48,767 nucleotides of DNA from Corynebacterium sp. (GCA_030527885.1 JAUMZY010000013.1:1-48767); one strand, 5' to 3'. Positions 8,136-17,988 are shown, counted from the first letter of the stretch. A program made the numbers and translations. The notes: generated by a model not told the origin, from the sequence alone.

Positions 8136-8167
8136 GGCGGGAGTAGATTTATTCCTGTCTTCAATCA

Positions 8168-8494
8168 GTGAAGAAACGGTTACTTACAGTGGAAAAAGAA
8201 GTGCAACGCATCGCCGTTTTGCATGTACATGGTATGCCCCGAGTATGCCGTGCCCGTGTTGAACAGGCGATGTTTGATGTCATCACCTCAGAACCCATGT
8301 TAGCAGCACCCGGCGCCGATGCTTTAGAAGCCAGCTGGTGCACCAAGTGGCAGCCGTCTTGTATAGCCAACGGTGCCGTAGATTGCCGACAGGTACTAAG
8401 CGGCACCGGTAAAGAATTAGATATATTCTCCGGGGTCCTCGACCTCATGGCCGGAGAATATGGCTTCAAAGCATACGTGGAGCTCGTTGGTTAA
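8168..8494 (+). CDS. Hypothetical protein
   Basis: I do not recognise this 108-aa protein. It begins at GTG 8168; a second GTG at about 8189 (VEKEVQRIAVLHVHG) is possible, and neither has a strong ribosome binding site. The sequence has three cysteines in the middle (EASWCTKWQPSCIANGAVDC), which could bind a metal or form disulfides, and ends with DLMAGEYGFKAYVELVG. There is no signal peptide or membrane segment. Its stop overlaps the stop of the convergent acyl carrier protein gene in the bases TTAA (8491-8494), the same arrangement as at 4304-4307. Coding is supported by the smooth codon use and lack of any better reading frame. Confidence 0.6.
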   Translation: MKKRLLTVEKEVQRIAVLHVHGMPRVCRARVEQAMFDVITSEPMLAAPGADALEASWCTKWQPSCIANGAVDCRQVLSGTGKELDIFSGVLDLMAGEYGFKAYVELVG

Positions 8495-8790
8495 GTAGCT
8501 GATTGCTCGCAATAGTGCAGCACATCAGCAACGGTACGCATAGCACGATAAACCTCGGCGTCAGTTTTAACTCCGAAGGCTTGTTCGCAACGTACCGCCA
8601 ATTCAATGAGGTCTAATGACTGCAAGCCTAGATCGTCAACAAGCAAAGCTGCATCGGTAATGTTCTCACCGGGCACCCCGGTTAGCTTCGCCAGCAATTC
8701 ACGCAATTTAGTTGCAACGGTGACTTCAACAGGAGTTGTGGGAGTGGCAGTGGCATTAAGTGCAGCGAGTTGTTCTTGAAGGGAAGCCAT
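8491..8790 (-). CDS. Acyl carrier protein
   Basis: Acyl carrier protein of 99 aa. The phosphopantetheine attachment serine is S58 in DDLGLQSLDLIEL, followed by helix III (DAEVYRAMRTVADVLHYCEQ). An N-terminal extension of about 20 residues makes it longer than E. coli ACP (78 aa) and more like the actinobacterial AcpM type. It would carry acyl chains for fatty acid synthase II-like or secondary pathways. No fatty acid synthase genes are nearby, so it is an orphan ACP in this window. It is divergent from the alpha/beta hydrolase at 8890. No strong ribosome binding site is seen before the ATG. Confidence 0.88.
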   Translation of the reverse strand: MASLQEQLAALNATATPTTPVEVTVATKLRELLAKLTGVPGENITDAALLVDDLGLQSLDLIELAVRCEQAFGVKTDAEVYRAMRTVADVLHYCEQSAT

Positions 8791-8889
8791 AATTTGACCA
8801 TAGTCGAGGAATCACGGTCGCGGCGATAACTTGTGAACATCACGCTGCCAGCGTTCCCGCGCCCCGGTTTGGACGGTAGAGTGGAAACC

Positions 8890-9852
8890 ATGGTGTTTGC
8901 TCGTGTTGCCAAGAAATTTCGAGACTGGAGAATCGCCCGCAATACTCGCGGTCAAGAATTCAAACCCCCGCAGTTCAGTCAAGGACACCGCGTAGGAAAA
9001 CTCCGCTACTACACCGAGGGCGATGAGAATGCCCCTGTCACCTTGGTTTTCATCCACGGCTACACCCTGGCGGCCCAAGCCTGGCACATGCAAATAGCTG
9101 CCCTCGCGGATCAAGCTCGCTGCATCGCCATGGATCTGCGCGGACACGGAAAATCGGATGTATGTCCGATAGCGGAATACACCATTGATGGCGCTGCCGA
9201 CGATGTCATGACTGTTCTCGATGATGCTCACATCACCACTCCAATCATCCTGATTGGTCACTCCCTGGGCGGCATGGTGCTGCTTAACTTCTTACATCGC
9301 TACCCACAATTTCGCCTTCTCTGTAAAGGCATCGTGCTGGTATCTACCTCCGCACAACCGTTCGCCGCCGAAGGCGTAACTAAACTACTCAAACTACCCA
9401 TCGTGAATTCCATCCGCGACATGGCTGAAGCAAACCTCGAAGAAGCCCAGGGCGTGCGTACCGCTGTATCCGAACTGGTAGTACCCATGGTGGAAGCTAC
9501 CGCAGCGCTCGCGGACGAAGAAAAAATGCGGCACCTACACATGCAGCTTATCGACAACACCCCGTTATCCTCTGTCATCGGATTCCTCGATGACTTGCAA
9601 GAACAAGACGAAACCGCCGCCTTGCAATACTTACAGGACGTTCCAGGGCGCGTACTGGTCGGCGCAGATGACGTATTCACTCCCGTGACCAGCTCCCAAT
9701 ACATTGTTAACCACTGGCCTGCCGCCACTCTCACTGTTGTGCCAGATACCGGCCACATGCTGCCGCTGGAAAACCCCACCGTAGTCAATGCTGCCATCAT
9801 GAACCTCCTTACCGAAGTCGCCACGAAGAAAGCTGTTGATGTAGCTGATTAA
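8890..9852 (+). CDS. Alpha/beta hydrolase
   Basis: Alpha/beta-hydrolase fold protein of about 320 aa. The oxyanion-hole region is VFIHGYTLAAQAWHMQ, and DLRGHGKSD is also present. The nucleophile elbow GHSLGGM, an acid near VGADDVFTP and the catalytic histidine in PDTGHMLPLE complete the triad in the right order. Likely an esterase or lipase-like enzyme on an unknown substrate. The start at ATG 8890 (MVFARVAKKFRDW) leaves about 100 bases for a divergent promoter; GTG 8833 is an in-frame alternative. The stop at 9852 is followed after two bases by the ATG of the LssY_C gene, so they form an operon with the secreted-protein gene beyond. Confidence 0.87.
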   Translation: MVFARVAKKFRDWRIARNTRGQEFKPPQFSQGHRVGKLRYYTEGDENAPVTLVFIHGYTLAAQAWHMQIAALADQARCIAMDLRGHGKSDVCPIAEYTIDGAADDVMTVLDDAHITTPIILIGHSLGGMVLLNFLHRYPQFRLLCKGIVLVSTSAQPFAAEGVTKLLKLPIVNSIRDMAEANLEEAQGVRTAVSELVVPMVEATAALADEEKMRHLHMQLIDNTPLSSVIGFLDDLQEQDETAALQYLQDVPGRVLVGADDVFTPVTSSQYIVNHWPAATLTVVPDTGHMLPLENPTVVNAAIMNLLTEVATKKAVDVAD

Positions 9853-9854
9853 CC

Positions 9855-11179
9855 ATGGATTATCCCGTTCCCAAGCATTATCCCCAATACAAATCACCAC
9901 CCAAAAAAGTAGCTGGTGGCCGCAGGTTCTCGATCTATGCCGTCCTCGATGCCAGCTTCATTGGCGTCGCCCTGGTTCTTGCACTGTGGTTGGCATACAT
10001 CCTGCTAGTGGGTTCCATATCATGGTCCTTTAGTTCACTCATTCTTCTCACGTTCGCCTGGGCTACCTTGGCCTATCTGGCACTACCACGCATGCACCAG
10101 CTATTCAGCCTGCTCTATGTGCCTAACTACTTCATCGGCCGCACCAAAACTGTCGATGGCATTCTCGGCGACCCGGTTAATCTTGCCATCGACGGTACCG
10201 AAGCTGACATACACGCCGCCATGCAACATGCCGGCTGGACCTTAGCGGACCCGATCACCTTGCGATTCTTTTGGAACATCATTGCCTCCTCAGTCTTTCG
10301 CCGCTCCTACCCCAAGCCCCCGTTTCAGATCTTTATCTTTTTGACAAGAAACATGACTTCGCCTACCAGCAAGAAGTAGATGGCAGCGCCTCTCAACGCC
10401 ACCATGTGCGTTTCTGGAAAGTACCCGATGGTTGGGTGCTTCCCGGTGGTCACCGTGCCGACTGGTTGGCTGCCGGCACCTATGATCGTGCCGTTGGCCT
10501 GTCCATTTTCACCTTCCAAATCACCCACAAAGTTGATGCTGATACCGACTTGGAACGCAACTACATCATCAACACTCTGCGTTTCAGCGACCCCAATATC
10601 ACCGTCAAAGTAATCAAAGATTTCTCCACCGCCTACCACCAACGCAACGGCGGTGGCGACAAAATTAACACTGACGGTGACCTCCCTATTATCAAATTCC
10701 AAGACGCTGCTCACCGCACCCCGCTGCCAGCGCTTCCGGAATCTCGGCCTAAAAAGGACTACGCCGATCATGGAGTACCCCCTGTCGCACTTTTAGCCAC
10801 TGGTGTCTTACTTATTATGAATGTCCTATGGTTGATATCACTATGGATGGAACCAATAGATGAAGGTCGTGAATCACTAGATATGTTGCTGATGTTTCTA
10901 GGAATTGAAATAGTACAATTCCTCACCTACATTGGCACTTTACTGCGCCACCGTTGGGCGCACATCGGCCTCATGTCCTTCTGCGTGGTTGCTGCCGTTC
11001 GTGCCCTCATCGACCTCAGCTTGGAAACCACATCCTTTCTGTCAGTGAGCTTCGCATTCCTTTCCGTATTCGTTGTCCTGGGTGTGAGCGGTGACAAAAC
11101 TCGGGAATGGGTATCGAAGGAACCCAAAACGTCGATAAGTGAACGCCTAGCCCTCATCCGAAAGAACCAATCACGATGA
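9855..11179 (+). pseudogene. LssY_C-domain membrane protein, frameshifted
   Basis: The first part (to 10379) has two membrane helices (about residues 30-75) and a domain reading FIGRTKTVDGILGDPVNLAI. The frame is then lost. The overlapping frame continues with the hallmark of the LssY C-terminal family: APVSDLYLFDKKHDF, RQRHHVRFWKVPDG-like SQRHHVRFWKVPDG, then GGHRADWLAAGTYDRAVGL. Four further helices follow before the stop at 11179. Adding one C to the C5 run at 10317-10321 gives a continuous protein of about 441 aa (YPKPPVSDLYLF at the junction). LssY-family proteins are membrane proteins often near phosphatases or hydrolases; the role is poorly known. It starts two bases after the hydrolase stop. 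Either truly broken, phase-variable, or a base-calling error. Confidence 0.75.
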
Positions 11180-12059
11180 AAAGACCCCTGCTCACCGCAC
11201 TCATAATCACCACCATCGTGCTAACCCCCAGTGCCGTCGCCGCTCCCAACGCCTCGACCAAGGCTCCGACTACTACGGCGCCAACTTCACCGGCAGCACT
11301 GACATCAGCAAAGCCGAAACTACTATCACCTCACTTGGTTGGGTTGGCAACTGGAACTACACTGCCGACGGCGTCCATGCCGCTGAAACCAGTACCGGCT
11401 CTTACCTCAACCAATTGGGCGCCTATAGCCTGCCTCGCGAACTCAGCCTCGACGCTGACAATCGCATTCCCCAAACCATAAAGGCTACCGGCCTGAAAAC
11501 CACCAACACCGTCCGCCATTCCAACGTGACTAAAGACAAACCCATTTCGAAAACAAATACGAAATGGGTGGACCGGCAAGACACTAACGGTGACATCTAC
11601 GGCCTCTACGATATCCCCGACCAGTCTGCCGCACAGAAATACACCCTGAAATTCTGCAACACTTCAAGCAACTACCAGGGCCGCATGTACATCGACCTGT
11701 GGCAAGGCAGTGACTGGGTGCGCTTCAACTACGAGCCCGAAAACGGCTGGTACAATGTCAAAACCCGTGCCGGTGAACTTGACAACAACAAGAAAGGCCA
11801 AGCCGCAACGCACTATTATTACGATGGGTTGCTGGGCAACGGCAACGGCTACAGTGCCCAATCATTGGTCCAAGACCAGCAAGAGATCACGCTGCAGGTG
11901 TACACCGACACCACCTCCGTCGAATTTGTATTCCCTAACGGACAGATCTACACTGTGGCGCGCTTCTCCCAATCCACCAAACAAGATTTCAAGGTCTTCA
12001 CCGAAGACCCCACCGGCAACAACACTGTTGACATCGAGGTCAGCAACCTAGGGCTTTAA
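11176..12059 (+). pseudogene. Secreted protein of unknown function, frameshifted after the signal peptide
   Basis: ATG 11176 overlaps the preceding stop (ATGA). It opens a typical Sec signal peptide, MKRPLLTALIITTIVLTPSA followed by VAAPNAS, with a likely cleavage after AVAA. That frame then turns into low-complexity threonine/alanine and stops at 11481. The neighbouring frame is clearly the mature protein: DQGSDYYGANFTGSTDISKA, then GWVGNWNYTADGVHAAETS, continuing to 12059. One base missing between 11255 and 11256 explains the break (TC-N-GAC restores Ser-Asp). The restored product is about 294 aa and rich in Gly, Asn, Tyr and Thr. I do not recognise the family. It is co-transcribed with the hydrolase and LssY_C genes, suggesting a shared envelope function. 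Confidence 0.65.
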
Positions 12060-12119
12060 CTAGCTTATCGACGCCTCCAAGTCGGCGCGGGTTGTTGGCT
12101 GGTGCGCAGCCTCACCAAC

Positions 12120-12910
12120 CTAAAACCCAATGTGAACAACATACATCGCCTTGGCGCGCTCAAACTCCGCAAAAATCATGCGATGTTTACGCGGCACCAA
12201 CCGCCGCGGACCAGATTCCACATAATCCAAAAATTAAACACCACGTGATAATCCCGAATCCGGTCACTCCAATCCTGCGGCTCATATGGATCCTTCACCT
12301 TAAATGGCATAGCCGTTGGCATGCCATTGCGGGCAATCTGCTTTTCACTCTGCGCCATAATCATCGGGGACTCTGTGTCATACACCAGTCGACCCCCGGA
12401 AACGTTTCCCCAAACGTTTTCACCAGCGCCGCCACATCAGTCACCTCCAGGTAATAAAACACCCCGGCGCCACAGCAATCACCCCATGAGAACCATCTAC
12501 CTTCGTCAGCCACTCGTGGTCTGTAACGGAGTAGGGGAGACCCACTTCTTTATCATCCTTCGTCAGCCACCGGTTACGCATTTCAATGACATCTGGGAAA
12601 TCCAGGTTATAAATAGTGCATCATAATCCGCTAAGTCAACCGTGAGCCGATCCAAGCCACACCCAATGTTGACGACTGCAGCCTGAGGATGATCCTGCAA
12701 ATACTCGGTGATGTCCTTGACAGTTTGCGTGTGGCGGAGACCATATACCAGCGCTGAGAATGTATTGAGCGGTTGCGCAGGCGTGCCTTCCTGAGCGGCG
12801 ATGTCAGCGGCCTGGTGTGCCCAAGGGGCAGAAAACAATAAGGGCCATTCCTTGGCTGCTTGGGCGCGACCAAGCAGGGGATAGAACAAAGTGTGCGATA
12901 CGTCTTGCAT
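12120..12910 (-). pseudogene. Decayed tandem copy of the O-methyltransferase
   Basis: The first 97 residues are intact: MQDVSHTLFYPLLGRAQ, then VVNIGCGLDRLTVDLADYDA, closely matching the intact gene at 12933-13727. After that the match continues in alternating frames (NLDFPDVIEMRNRWLTKDDK, LPYSVTDHEWLTKVDGS, VYDTESPMIMAQSEK, MPFKVKDPYEPQDWSD). It ends at a stop at 12120-12122. Four missing bases account for every break: near 12620, near 12468, in the C5 run 12393-12397 and in the A5 run 12229-12233 (plus-strand view). A good GAGGAG ribosome binding site survives upstream. It is a direct tandem duplicate, 22 bases downstream of the intact copy, and almost certainly inactive as read here. Confidence 0.85.
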
Positions 12911-12932
12911 GATGGATTTTTCTCCTCACTTA

Positions 12933-13727
12933 TTAGTAATCAACACGGACGAAATACATGCCGCGGCGGAGTTTCACCATCAAGAAAATCAATCGAAAAC
13001 TAACAGGCAGTTTCGAACGTAACTTCGGATCAAGGTAGTCCAGAAAGTTGAATTCCACGTGTACGCTTTTCACCGTGTCACTCCACTTTTTTGGGGAGTA
13101 AGGGTCCTTGACTTTGAACGGCATGGTGGCGGGAGTGCCTTGCTTCACCAACATTCTCTCACTACGGGCAGTCATTTCAGGTGATTCCGCATCATACACC
13201 ATGCGACTACCTGGGAAGGCTTTCCCGAAAGCATCAATGAGCGCCGCAACATCCTCAATTTCTAGGTAAAAGAATACTCCACCAGCCAGAGCAATCACCC
13301 CGTTGGAACCATCCACCTGGGTCAACCATTCATGATTAGTGGCCGAGTAGGGGAGATCTATTTCATTATCAGCCTTGGGCACCCAACGGTGCCGCAACTC
13401 AATGACATCCGAAAAGTCCAGGTTATAGATGGTGCAATCATAATCGGCCAAATCCTGGGCAAGAACATCTAGGCCGCAGCCGATATTGACCACGGCCGCG
13501 CCGGGGTGCTCTGTTAAGTATTTCTGGGTTTCCTGTACCAGAATAATGTGTCGTAGGCCGTACACCAGTTCGGGAAACCCATTCATAGGTTGGGCGGTCG
13601 TGCCTTCCTTTTTGGCGATTTCGGTGTATTGGTGGGCCCAGGGGTCGAGGAATACGTCGGGCCACCGGGTACTAGCTTGAGCTCGACCAAACAATGGATA
13701 AAACAGTGTTTGAGAGACGTTGTCCAT
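12933..13727 (-). CDS. SAM-dependent O-methyltransferase, leucine carboxyl methyltransferase family
   Basis: Protein of 264 aa of the PPM1/LCMT/TcmP family. The SAM-binding motif I is VVNIGCGLDVLAQDL at about residues 70-85, with YNLDFSDVIELR following and a later VYDAESPEMTARSER. Members methylate carboxyl or hydroxyl groups of small molecules; the substrate cannot be told. The start at 13727 (MDNVSQTLFYPLFGRAQ) is chosen because it aligns with the start of the decayed copy; an in-frame ATG at 13781 lies across the terminator hairpin. No clear ribosome binding site is seen. An intrinsic terminator separates it from the upstream membrane-protein gene, so it likely has its own promoter. Confidence 0.83.
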   Translation of the reverse strand: MDNVSQTLFYPLFGRAQASTRWPDVFLDPWAHQYTEIAKKEGTTAQPMNGFPELVYGLRHIILVQETQKYLTEHPGAAVVNIGCGLDVLAQDLADYDCTIYNLDFSDVIELRHRWVPKADNEIDLPYSATNHEWLTQVDGSNGVIALAGGVFFYLEIEDVAALIDAFGKAFPGSRMVYDAESPEMTARSERMLVKQGTPATMPFKVKDPYSPKKWSDTVKSVHVEFNFLDYLDPKLRSKLPVSFRLIFLMVKLRRGMYFVRVDY

Positions 13728-13752
13728 GATATCTAAGCTTAGTCTAAAATAA

Positions 13753-13778
13753 GGGCACAGGGAGTGGTCCCTGTGCCC
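13753..13778 (-). terminator. Intrinsic terminator of the 13860-14363 gene
   Basis: GGGCACAGGGA (13753-13763) and TCCCTGTGCCC (13768-13778) form a perfect 11-bp stem with a four-base loop. On the minus strand the hairpin is followed by TTATTTTAG, a fair U-tract, so it terminates the upstream minus-strand gene. Confidence 0.75.
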
Positions 13779-13859
13779 CAAGGTGTGGTTATTCCTGCAT
13801 GTTATGCGGACATGTGAGCCGAAACACTACCAATAATGATGGCATTAATAATGCGTGGT

Positions 13860-14363
13860 TTATGGGTTGGTAGTGGTGTTGTCATTGGTTTGGTTGGTGT
13901 GGGTGGACATTGCTTTGGTTTGTTCCATGGGTTGGGTGGTTGCGGCGTCGAACTTGGTGGCGCCGACGCTGACGAGCACTGCCACCACGAGGAAGAGAAT
14001 CCATTGGCCTTGTTTGGCGTAGTCCATTTTGTTGCGACCTTTAGAAAACAGGATCGACAGCAGCCAGAACAGCGCGTACCCCAGGAACCAGAAGAACAGT
14101 GCGCTGAGGAGGGACACATTGACTTCCATGAATTTAAAACCCATGAGAATCAATAGTGCCGCGGGCAGGAGTAGGTCGATGCTGCCCATTTGGAAGACCG
14201 CGCGGCCGTTGAGCCATGCGGTGAATTTTTTATCGCCGTCCTCATCGTCGTTTCTTTCGGGTCGTAGCTTTGCATATGCCGCGTTGCCCCAAATGATGTG
14301 ATAACCAAAGGTTAGGAGCAAGAGGACACCGGCGATGGAAAAGAGAACATGGGATATTGTCAT
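13860..14363 (-). CDS. Four-helix membrane protein of unknown function
   Basis: Protein of 167 aa with about four hydrophobic segments: residues 4-24, 55-76, 80-102 and 120-138. A charged loop (KLRPERNDDEDGDKKF) follows the first helix. The C-terminal tail is hydrophilic and rich in Thr, Asn and Gln. I do not recognise the family with certainty. The ATG is at 14363. The gene lies between the terminators at 13753-13778 and 14454-14495, so it is a single-gene transcript. Confidence 0.7.
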   Translation of the reverse strand: MTISHVLFSIAGVLLLLTFGYHIIWGNAAYAKLRPERNDDEDGDKKFTAWLNGRAVFQMGSIDLLLPAALLILMGFKFMEVNVSLLSALFFWFLGYALFWLLSILFSKGRNKMDYAKQGQWILFLVVAVLVSVGATKFDAATTQPMEQTKAMSTHTNQTNDNTTTNP

Positions 14364-14453
14364 TGTGCCTCGTATCTTTGTGATCTATTCGTGATCTAGC
14401 CACACAGAATACGCCGAAACCTAGGCAGCGAAAAGCATTGGGGCAATGGTTAA

Positions 14454-14495
14454 CCCCGTCGTCGAAAAGTAGCAAATAACTTAACGACGACGGGG
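14454..14495 (-). terminator. Terminator-like hairpin after aceE
   Basis: CCCCGTCGTCG (14454-14464) is the exact reverse complement of CGACGACGGGG (14485-14495); the loop is 20 bases. It lies 10 bases beyond the aceE stop on the minus strand. The following T-tract is weak (TTAACC), so termination efficiency is uncertain. Confidence 0.6.
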
Positions 14496-14505
14496 TAGGA
14501 AAAAC

Positions 14506-17244
14506 CTATTGAACCTTGGTGGGGTTGGTCACATCAAATCGATATGCTGCCTCAGCGGCCACGGAACGATCAACCTTGCCCTCCAGCGACAACGCATTCA
14601 ACGCTGCCACCACCACGGATTCTCCATCAATATTGAAGAACCGGCGCGCAGCCGCCCGAGTATCCGAGAACCCAAAACCATCCGCACCCAAAGTGGTGTA
14701 GTCACCCGGCACGAACCGCCGAATCTTCTCCTGCAAATCACTAGCGAAGTCACTCACCGCAATATAAGGACCAGGAGCCTGCCTCAACTGCTTGGTAGCA
14801 AACGCTTCTTGCCGTTCATTCTCTGGGTGTCGCAGGTTTTCCCGCAGCTTATCGTGGCCTTCGCGGGCCAATTCCACCCACGACGTCACTGAGAAGATAT
14901 TAGCGCCAATGTTGTAATCATCCCGCAGAATATCTCGTGCCCGCAGAGCCTGCTGCATGCCAATACCAGAAGCCAGCAGGGACACCTGATGCTCGCCGAC
15001 TTCGGCCTTTTCATACAGGTAAATCCCCTTGTGCAGCCCTTCAACGTCCAGGTTCTCTGGCTCAGCTGGTTGGGAAACCGGCTCGTTGTAAATCGTGAGG
15101 TAGTACATTACGTTCTCACCCCGGCCGGGGCCATACATGCGGTCAATGCCTTCCCGCAGCAGGTGCGCAATTTCATAGGCAAAAGCTGGGTCGTAGGAAA
15201 CCACCGCGGGGTTAGTGGCTGCCAGTAGGTGGGAATGCCCATCCATGTGCTGCAAACCTTCACCCGTCAAGGTTGTACGGCCAGCGGTGGCGCCCAGGAT
15301 GAAGCCGCGGGTCATTTGGTCGCCCGCCGCCCAGAAGCTATCGCCTGTGCGCTGGAACCCAAACATAGAGTAGAAAATGTATAGCGGAATCATGGGTTCG
15401 CCATGGGTGGCATACGACGTACCAACAGCGATGAATTCCGCCGTGGAACCCGCCTCATTGATGCCTTCATGTAGGATCTGTCCATCCACCTTCTCAATGT
15501 AGGACAGCATCAAATCATGGTCCACAGGTACGTAATTCTGGCCATGCGGGTTGTAAATGCCCATGGTGGGGAACCACGAGTCCATACCAAACGTACGTGC
15601 CTCATCCGGAATGATCGGTACGATGCGCTTACCTAGTTCCGGATCTCGCATGAGCTCCTTGAACCCACGCACCACCGCCATGGTGGTGGCCACCTTCTGC
15701 TTGCCTGAGCCTTTGCGCAGACCCCGCAACTTATCCAAGTCCGGTACATGCAGTGGGGTGTAATTCACCCGGCGTTCCGGTAGGTAGCCGCCCAGTTCCT
15801 TGCGACGCTCCTGCAAGTACTTGATTTCGGGGGAATCCTGGCCGGGGTGGTAATACGGTGGCAAGTAGGGGTTTTCTTCCAACTGTTCGTCAGTGATGGG
15901 CACACCCTGCTTATCGCGGAATTTCTTCAGGTCATCCAGCGTGAGTTTCTTCATCTGGTGGGTGGCGTTGCGGCCTTCGAAGTTGTGGCCCAGGCCGTAG
16001 CCCTTGATGGTGTGCGCCAGAATCACCGTGGGGCGGTCCTTGGTTTCCAAGGCCCGCTTGTAGGCCGCGTAAATCTTGCGGTAGTCGTGGCCACCGCGGG
16101 GCAGCTTCCAGATTTCCTCATCCGTCCAGTTTTCCACCAGCTTGGCGGTGCGGGGATCCCGGCCGAAGAATTCATCCCGAACATACTTGCCATCGTTGGC
16201 TTTGAAGGTTTGGAAGTCACCGTCGGGGGTGATGTTCATGAGGTGCACCAACGCACCTTCCTTATCGGCTTCGAACAGTTGATCCCATTCGCGGCCCCAG
16301 ACCACCTTGATCACCGACCAGCCGGCACCCCGGAAGAAGGACTCCAATTCCTGAATGATCTTGGTGTTACCACGCACCGGACCATCCAACCGCTGCAAGT
16401 TACAGTTAATGACGAACGTCAGGTTATCCAAGTTATTGAGGGCAGCGATCTGAATCAGGCCGCGGGATTCCGGCTCATCCATTTCACCGTCACCCAAAAA
16501 CGCCCACACATGCTGATCCGAGGTATCTTTGATACCCCGGTTGTGAAGATAACGGTTAAAACGTGCCTGGAAGATGGCATCCATGGGGCCCAAGCCCATG
16601 GACACGGTTGGAAACTCCCAGAAGTCCTGCATGCCGTGCGGGTGCGGGTACGACGGCAACCCGCCCTGCGGCCGGGACACCTCCTGGCGGAACCCGTCGA
16701 GATCATCCTCCGACAACCGGCCCTCTAGGAACGCCCGGGCGTACATGCCGGGGGAGGCATGGCCCTGGAAGAAGACGTGGTCGCCACCACCAGGGTGATC
16801 CTTGCCACGGAAAAAATGGTTGAAGCCCACTTCGTACAGTGGGGCGGCGCCGGCGTAGGTGGAAATGTGGCCACCCACCCCAATTTCGGGGCGTTGTGCC
16901 CGGTGCACCATCACCGCAGCATTCCAGCGAATCCACCTGCGGTACCGCTTTTCAATTTCTTCATCCCCCGGAAAATCTGGCTCCATAGAGGTGGGGATGG
17001 TGTTGACATAGTCGGTGGATGTCATCGGTGGCAGGGCCACCCGTTTGGCTGACGCTCGTTCCAGAAGCCGCAGCATCAGATAGCGGGCACGGTCTGGACT
17101 AGATTGCTCTAAAAGTCCATCCAGCGAGTCCAACCATTCCTTGGTCTCCTCTGGGTCTGCGTCATTAAGATATGATGCGACACCATCGCGGATTAACGCA
17201 AAATTGGTGTCTTCGGTGCGCTTCCCGGTATTCGGGTCAGCCAT
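14506..17244 (-). CDS. aceE: Pyruvate dehydrogenase E1 component, homodimeric
   Basis: Thiamine diphosphate-dependent E1 of the pyruvate dehydrogenase complex (912 aa), decarboxylating pyruvate and acetylating the lipoyl domain of the E2 protein. The ThDP motif is [12 protein letters not shown] at residues 251-262, with the closing NN at 270-271. Other family blocks are [20 protein letters not shown] near 124 and [20 protein letters not shown] in the second half. The length fits corynebacterial AceE (about 920 aa). The start at 17244 ([12 protein letters not shown]) has GGAGGTG seven bases upstream; an in-frame start at 17403 is rejected. It is divergent from the DUF3052 gene at 17548, a pairing also found in mycobacteria. 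Confidence 0.97.
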   Translation of the reverse strand: MADPNTGKRTEDTNFALIRDGVASYLNDADPEETKEWLDSLDGLLEQSSPDRARYLMLRLLERASAKRVALPPMTSTDYVNTIPTSMEPDFPGDEEIEKRYRRWIRWNAAVMVHRAQRPEIGVGGHISTYAGAAPLYEVGFNHFFRGKDHPGGGDHVFFQGHASPGMYARAFLEGRLSEDDLDGFRQEVSRPQGGLPSYPHPHGMQDFWEFPTVSMGLGPMDAIFQARFNRYLHNRGIKDTSDQHVWAFLGDGEMDEPESRGLIQIAALNNLDNLTFVINCNLQRLDGPVRGNTKIIQELESFFRGAGWSVIKVVWGREWDQLFEADKEGALVHLMNITPDGDFQTFKANDGKYVRDEFFGRDPRTAKLVENWTDEEIWKLPRGGHDYRKIYAAYKRALETKDRPTVILAHTIKGYGLGHNFEGRNATHQMKKLTLDDLKKFRDKQGVPITDEQLEENPYLPPYYHPGQDSPEIKYLQERRKELGGYLPERRVNYTPLHVPDLDKLRGLRKGSGKQKVATTMAVVRGFKELMRDPELGKRIVPIIPDEARTFGMDSWFPTMGIYNPHGQNYVPVDHDLMLSYIEKVDGQILHEGINEAGSTAEFIAVGTSYATHGEPMIPLYIFYSMFGFQRTGDSFWAAGDQMTRGFILGATAGRTTLTGEGLQHMDGHSHLLAATNPAVVSYDPAFAYEIAHLLREGIDRMYGPGRGENVMYYLTIYNEPVSQPAEPENLDVEGLHKGIYLYEKAEVGEHQVSLLASGIGMQQALRARDILRDDYNIGANIFSVTSWVELAREGHDKLRENLRHPENERQEAFATKQLRQAPGPYIAVSDFASDLQEKIRRFVPGDYTTLGADGFGFSDTRAAARRFFNIDGESVVVAALNALSLEGKVDRSVAAEAAYRFDVTNPTKVQ

Positions 17245-17547
17245 TCCACACCTCCATGTAGATAAGTCGTTGAAACGATTAAGCCAAGTCACATTTCCCC
17301 GCGCAGGCGGGATGCGTAACGTGGCAACACTCCTTACTTTACGTGGCCGGGGGTAGTTTTTGTAGCGCGATGCTGGATTGCACCCATACGGGCCAACCCC
17401 CAACCACAGAAATCCTCACCTAAAAGAGGGTAAAGCTAAAAACAAGAAGTAAAAACCACAAATGCTGATTAAGAATTTACCGAAATTCCAAAAAAATTCT
17501 CGGATAAGGTGTAATACCGCAAATATTGCTTGTATCATCATCATTTG

Positions 17548-17988
17548 ATGAACGTTCAAGAATCTGAAGGGAAAAACACCACTCTGCCTACCGCCGCTGG
17601 GATCGCCAGTCGTTTTGGCGTAACCGCAGGAATGGTGGTGCAGGAAGTGGGCTGGGACGAAGACTGCGACTCCACGCTCAGTGAAGCCATCGAAGACACC
17701 ATTGGCTCCGAATTGCTCGACGAAGAAACCGACGACATTTGCGATGTCGTGCTGCTCTGGTGGCGCAGCGATGACGGCGACCTCGTCGATAGCCTCGTTG
17801 ACGCAGTCCGCCCCCTCACTGACACCGGCCGCGTGTGGCTACTCACACCAGGCACCGGGCAAGCCAACGCCCTAGCCCCCGGCGACATCGCCGAATCCGC
17901 CCAAGTCGCCGGCATGGTCCAAACCAAAGCAGAACGCTTCGGCGCCTGGCAGGGCAGCTGCCTCGTACGGCGAGGAAATAAACAATAA
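17548..17988 (+). CDS. DUF3052 family protein
   Basis: Small acidic cytoplasmic protein of 146 aa, the actinobacterial DUF3052 family (the Rv2240c type located beside aceE in mycobacteria). It begins with GIASRFGVTAGMVVQEVGWDEDCD, then DDICDVVLLWWRSDDGDLVD. VWLLTPGTGQ and QVAGMVQTKAERFGAWQGSCLV follow near the end. Function is unknown. ATG 17548 is preferred to a more upstream TTG at 17530. The intergenic space to aceE is about 300 bases and contains a short dyad (GAATTT 17473-17478, AAATTC 17483-17488) and a possible -10 box TAATAC near 17511. Confidence 0.85.
   Translation: MNVQESEGKNTTLPTAAGIASRFGVTAGMVVQEVGWDEDCDSTLSEAIEDTIGSELLDEETDDICDVVLLWWRSDDGDLVDSLVDAVRPLTDTGRVWLLTPGTGQANALAPGDIAESAQVAGMVQTKAERFGAWQGSCLVRRGNKQ

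Noticed and set aside
10310-10330. Programmed -1 frameshift in the LssY_C gene
   Set aside because: The run has only five Cs (AAG-CCC-CCG) and does not form an X-XXY-YYZ slippery heptamer, and no stimulatory hairpin or upstream Shine-Dalgarno element is evident. A lost base is the simpler reading.
15847-16728. Plus-strand open frame of 293 codons opposite aceE
   Set aside because: aceE is certain on the other strand with a complete ThDP motif here; the reverse frame has no known motif or ribosome binding site.
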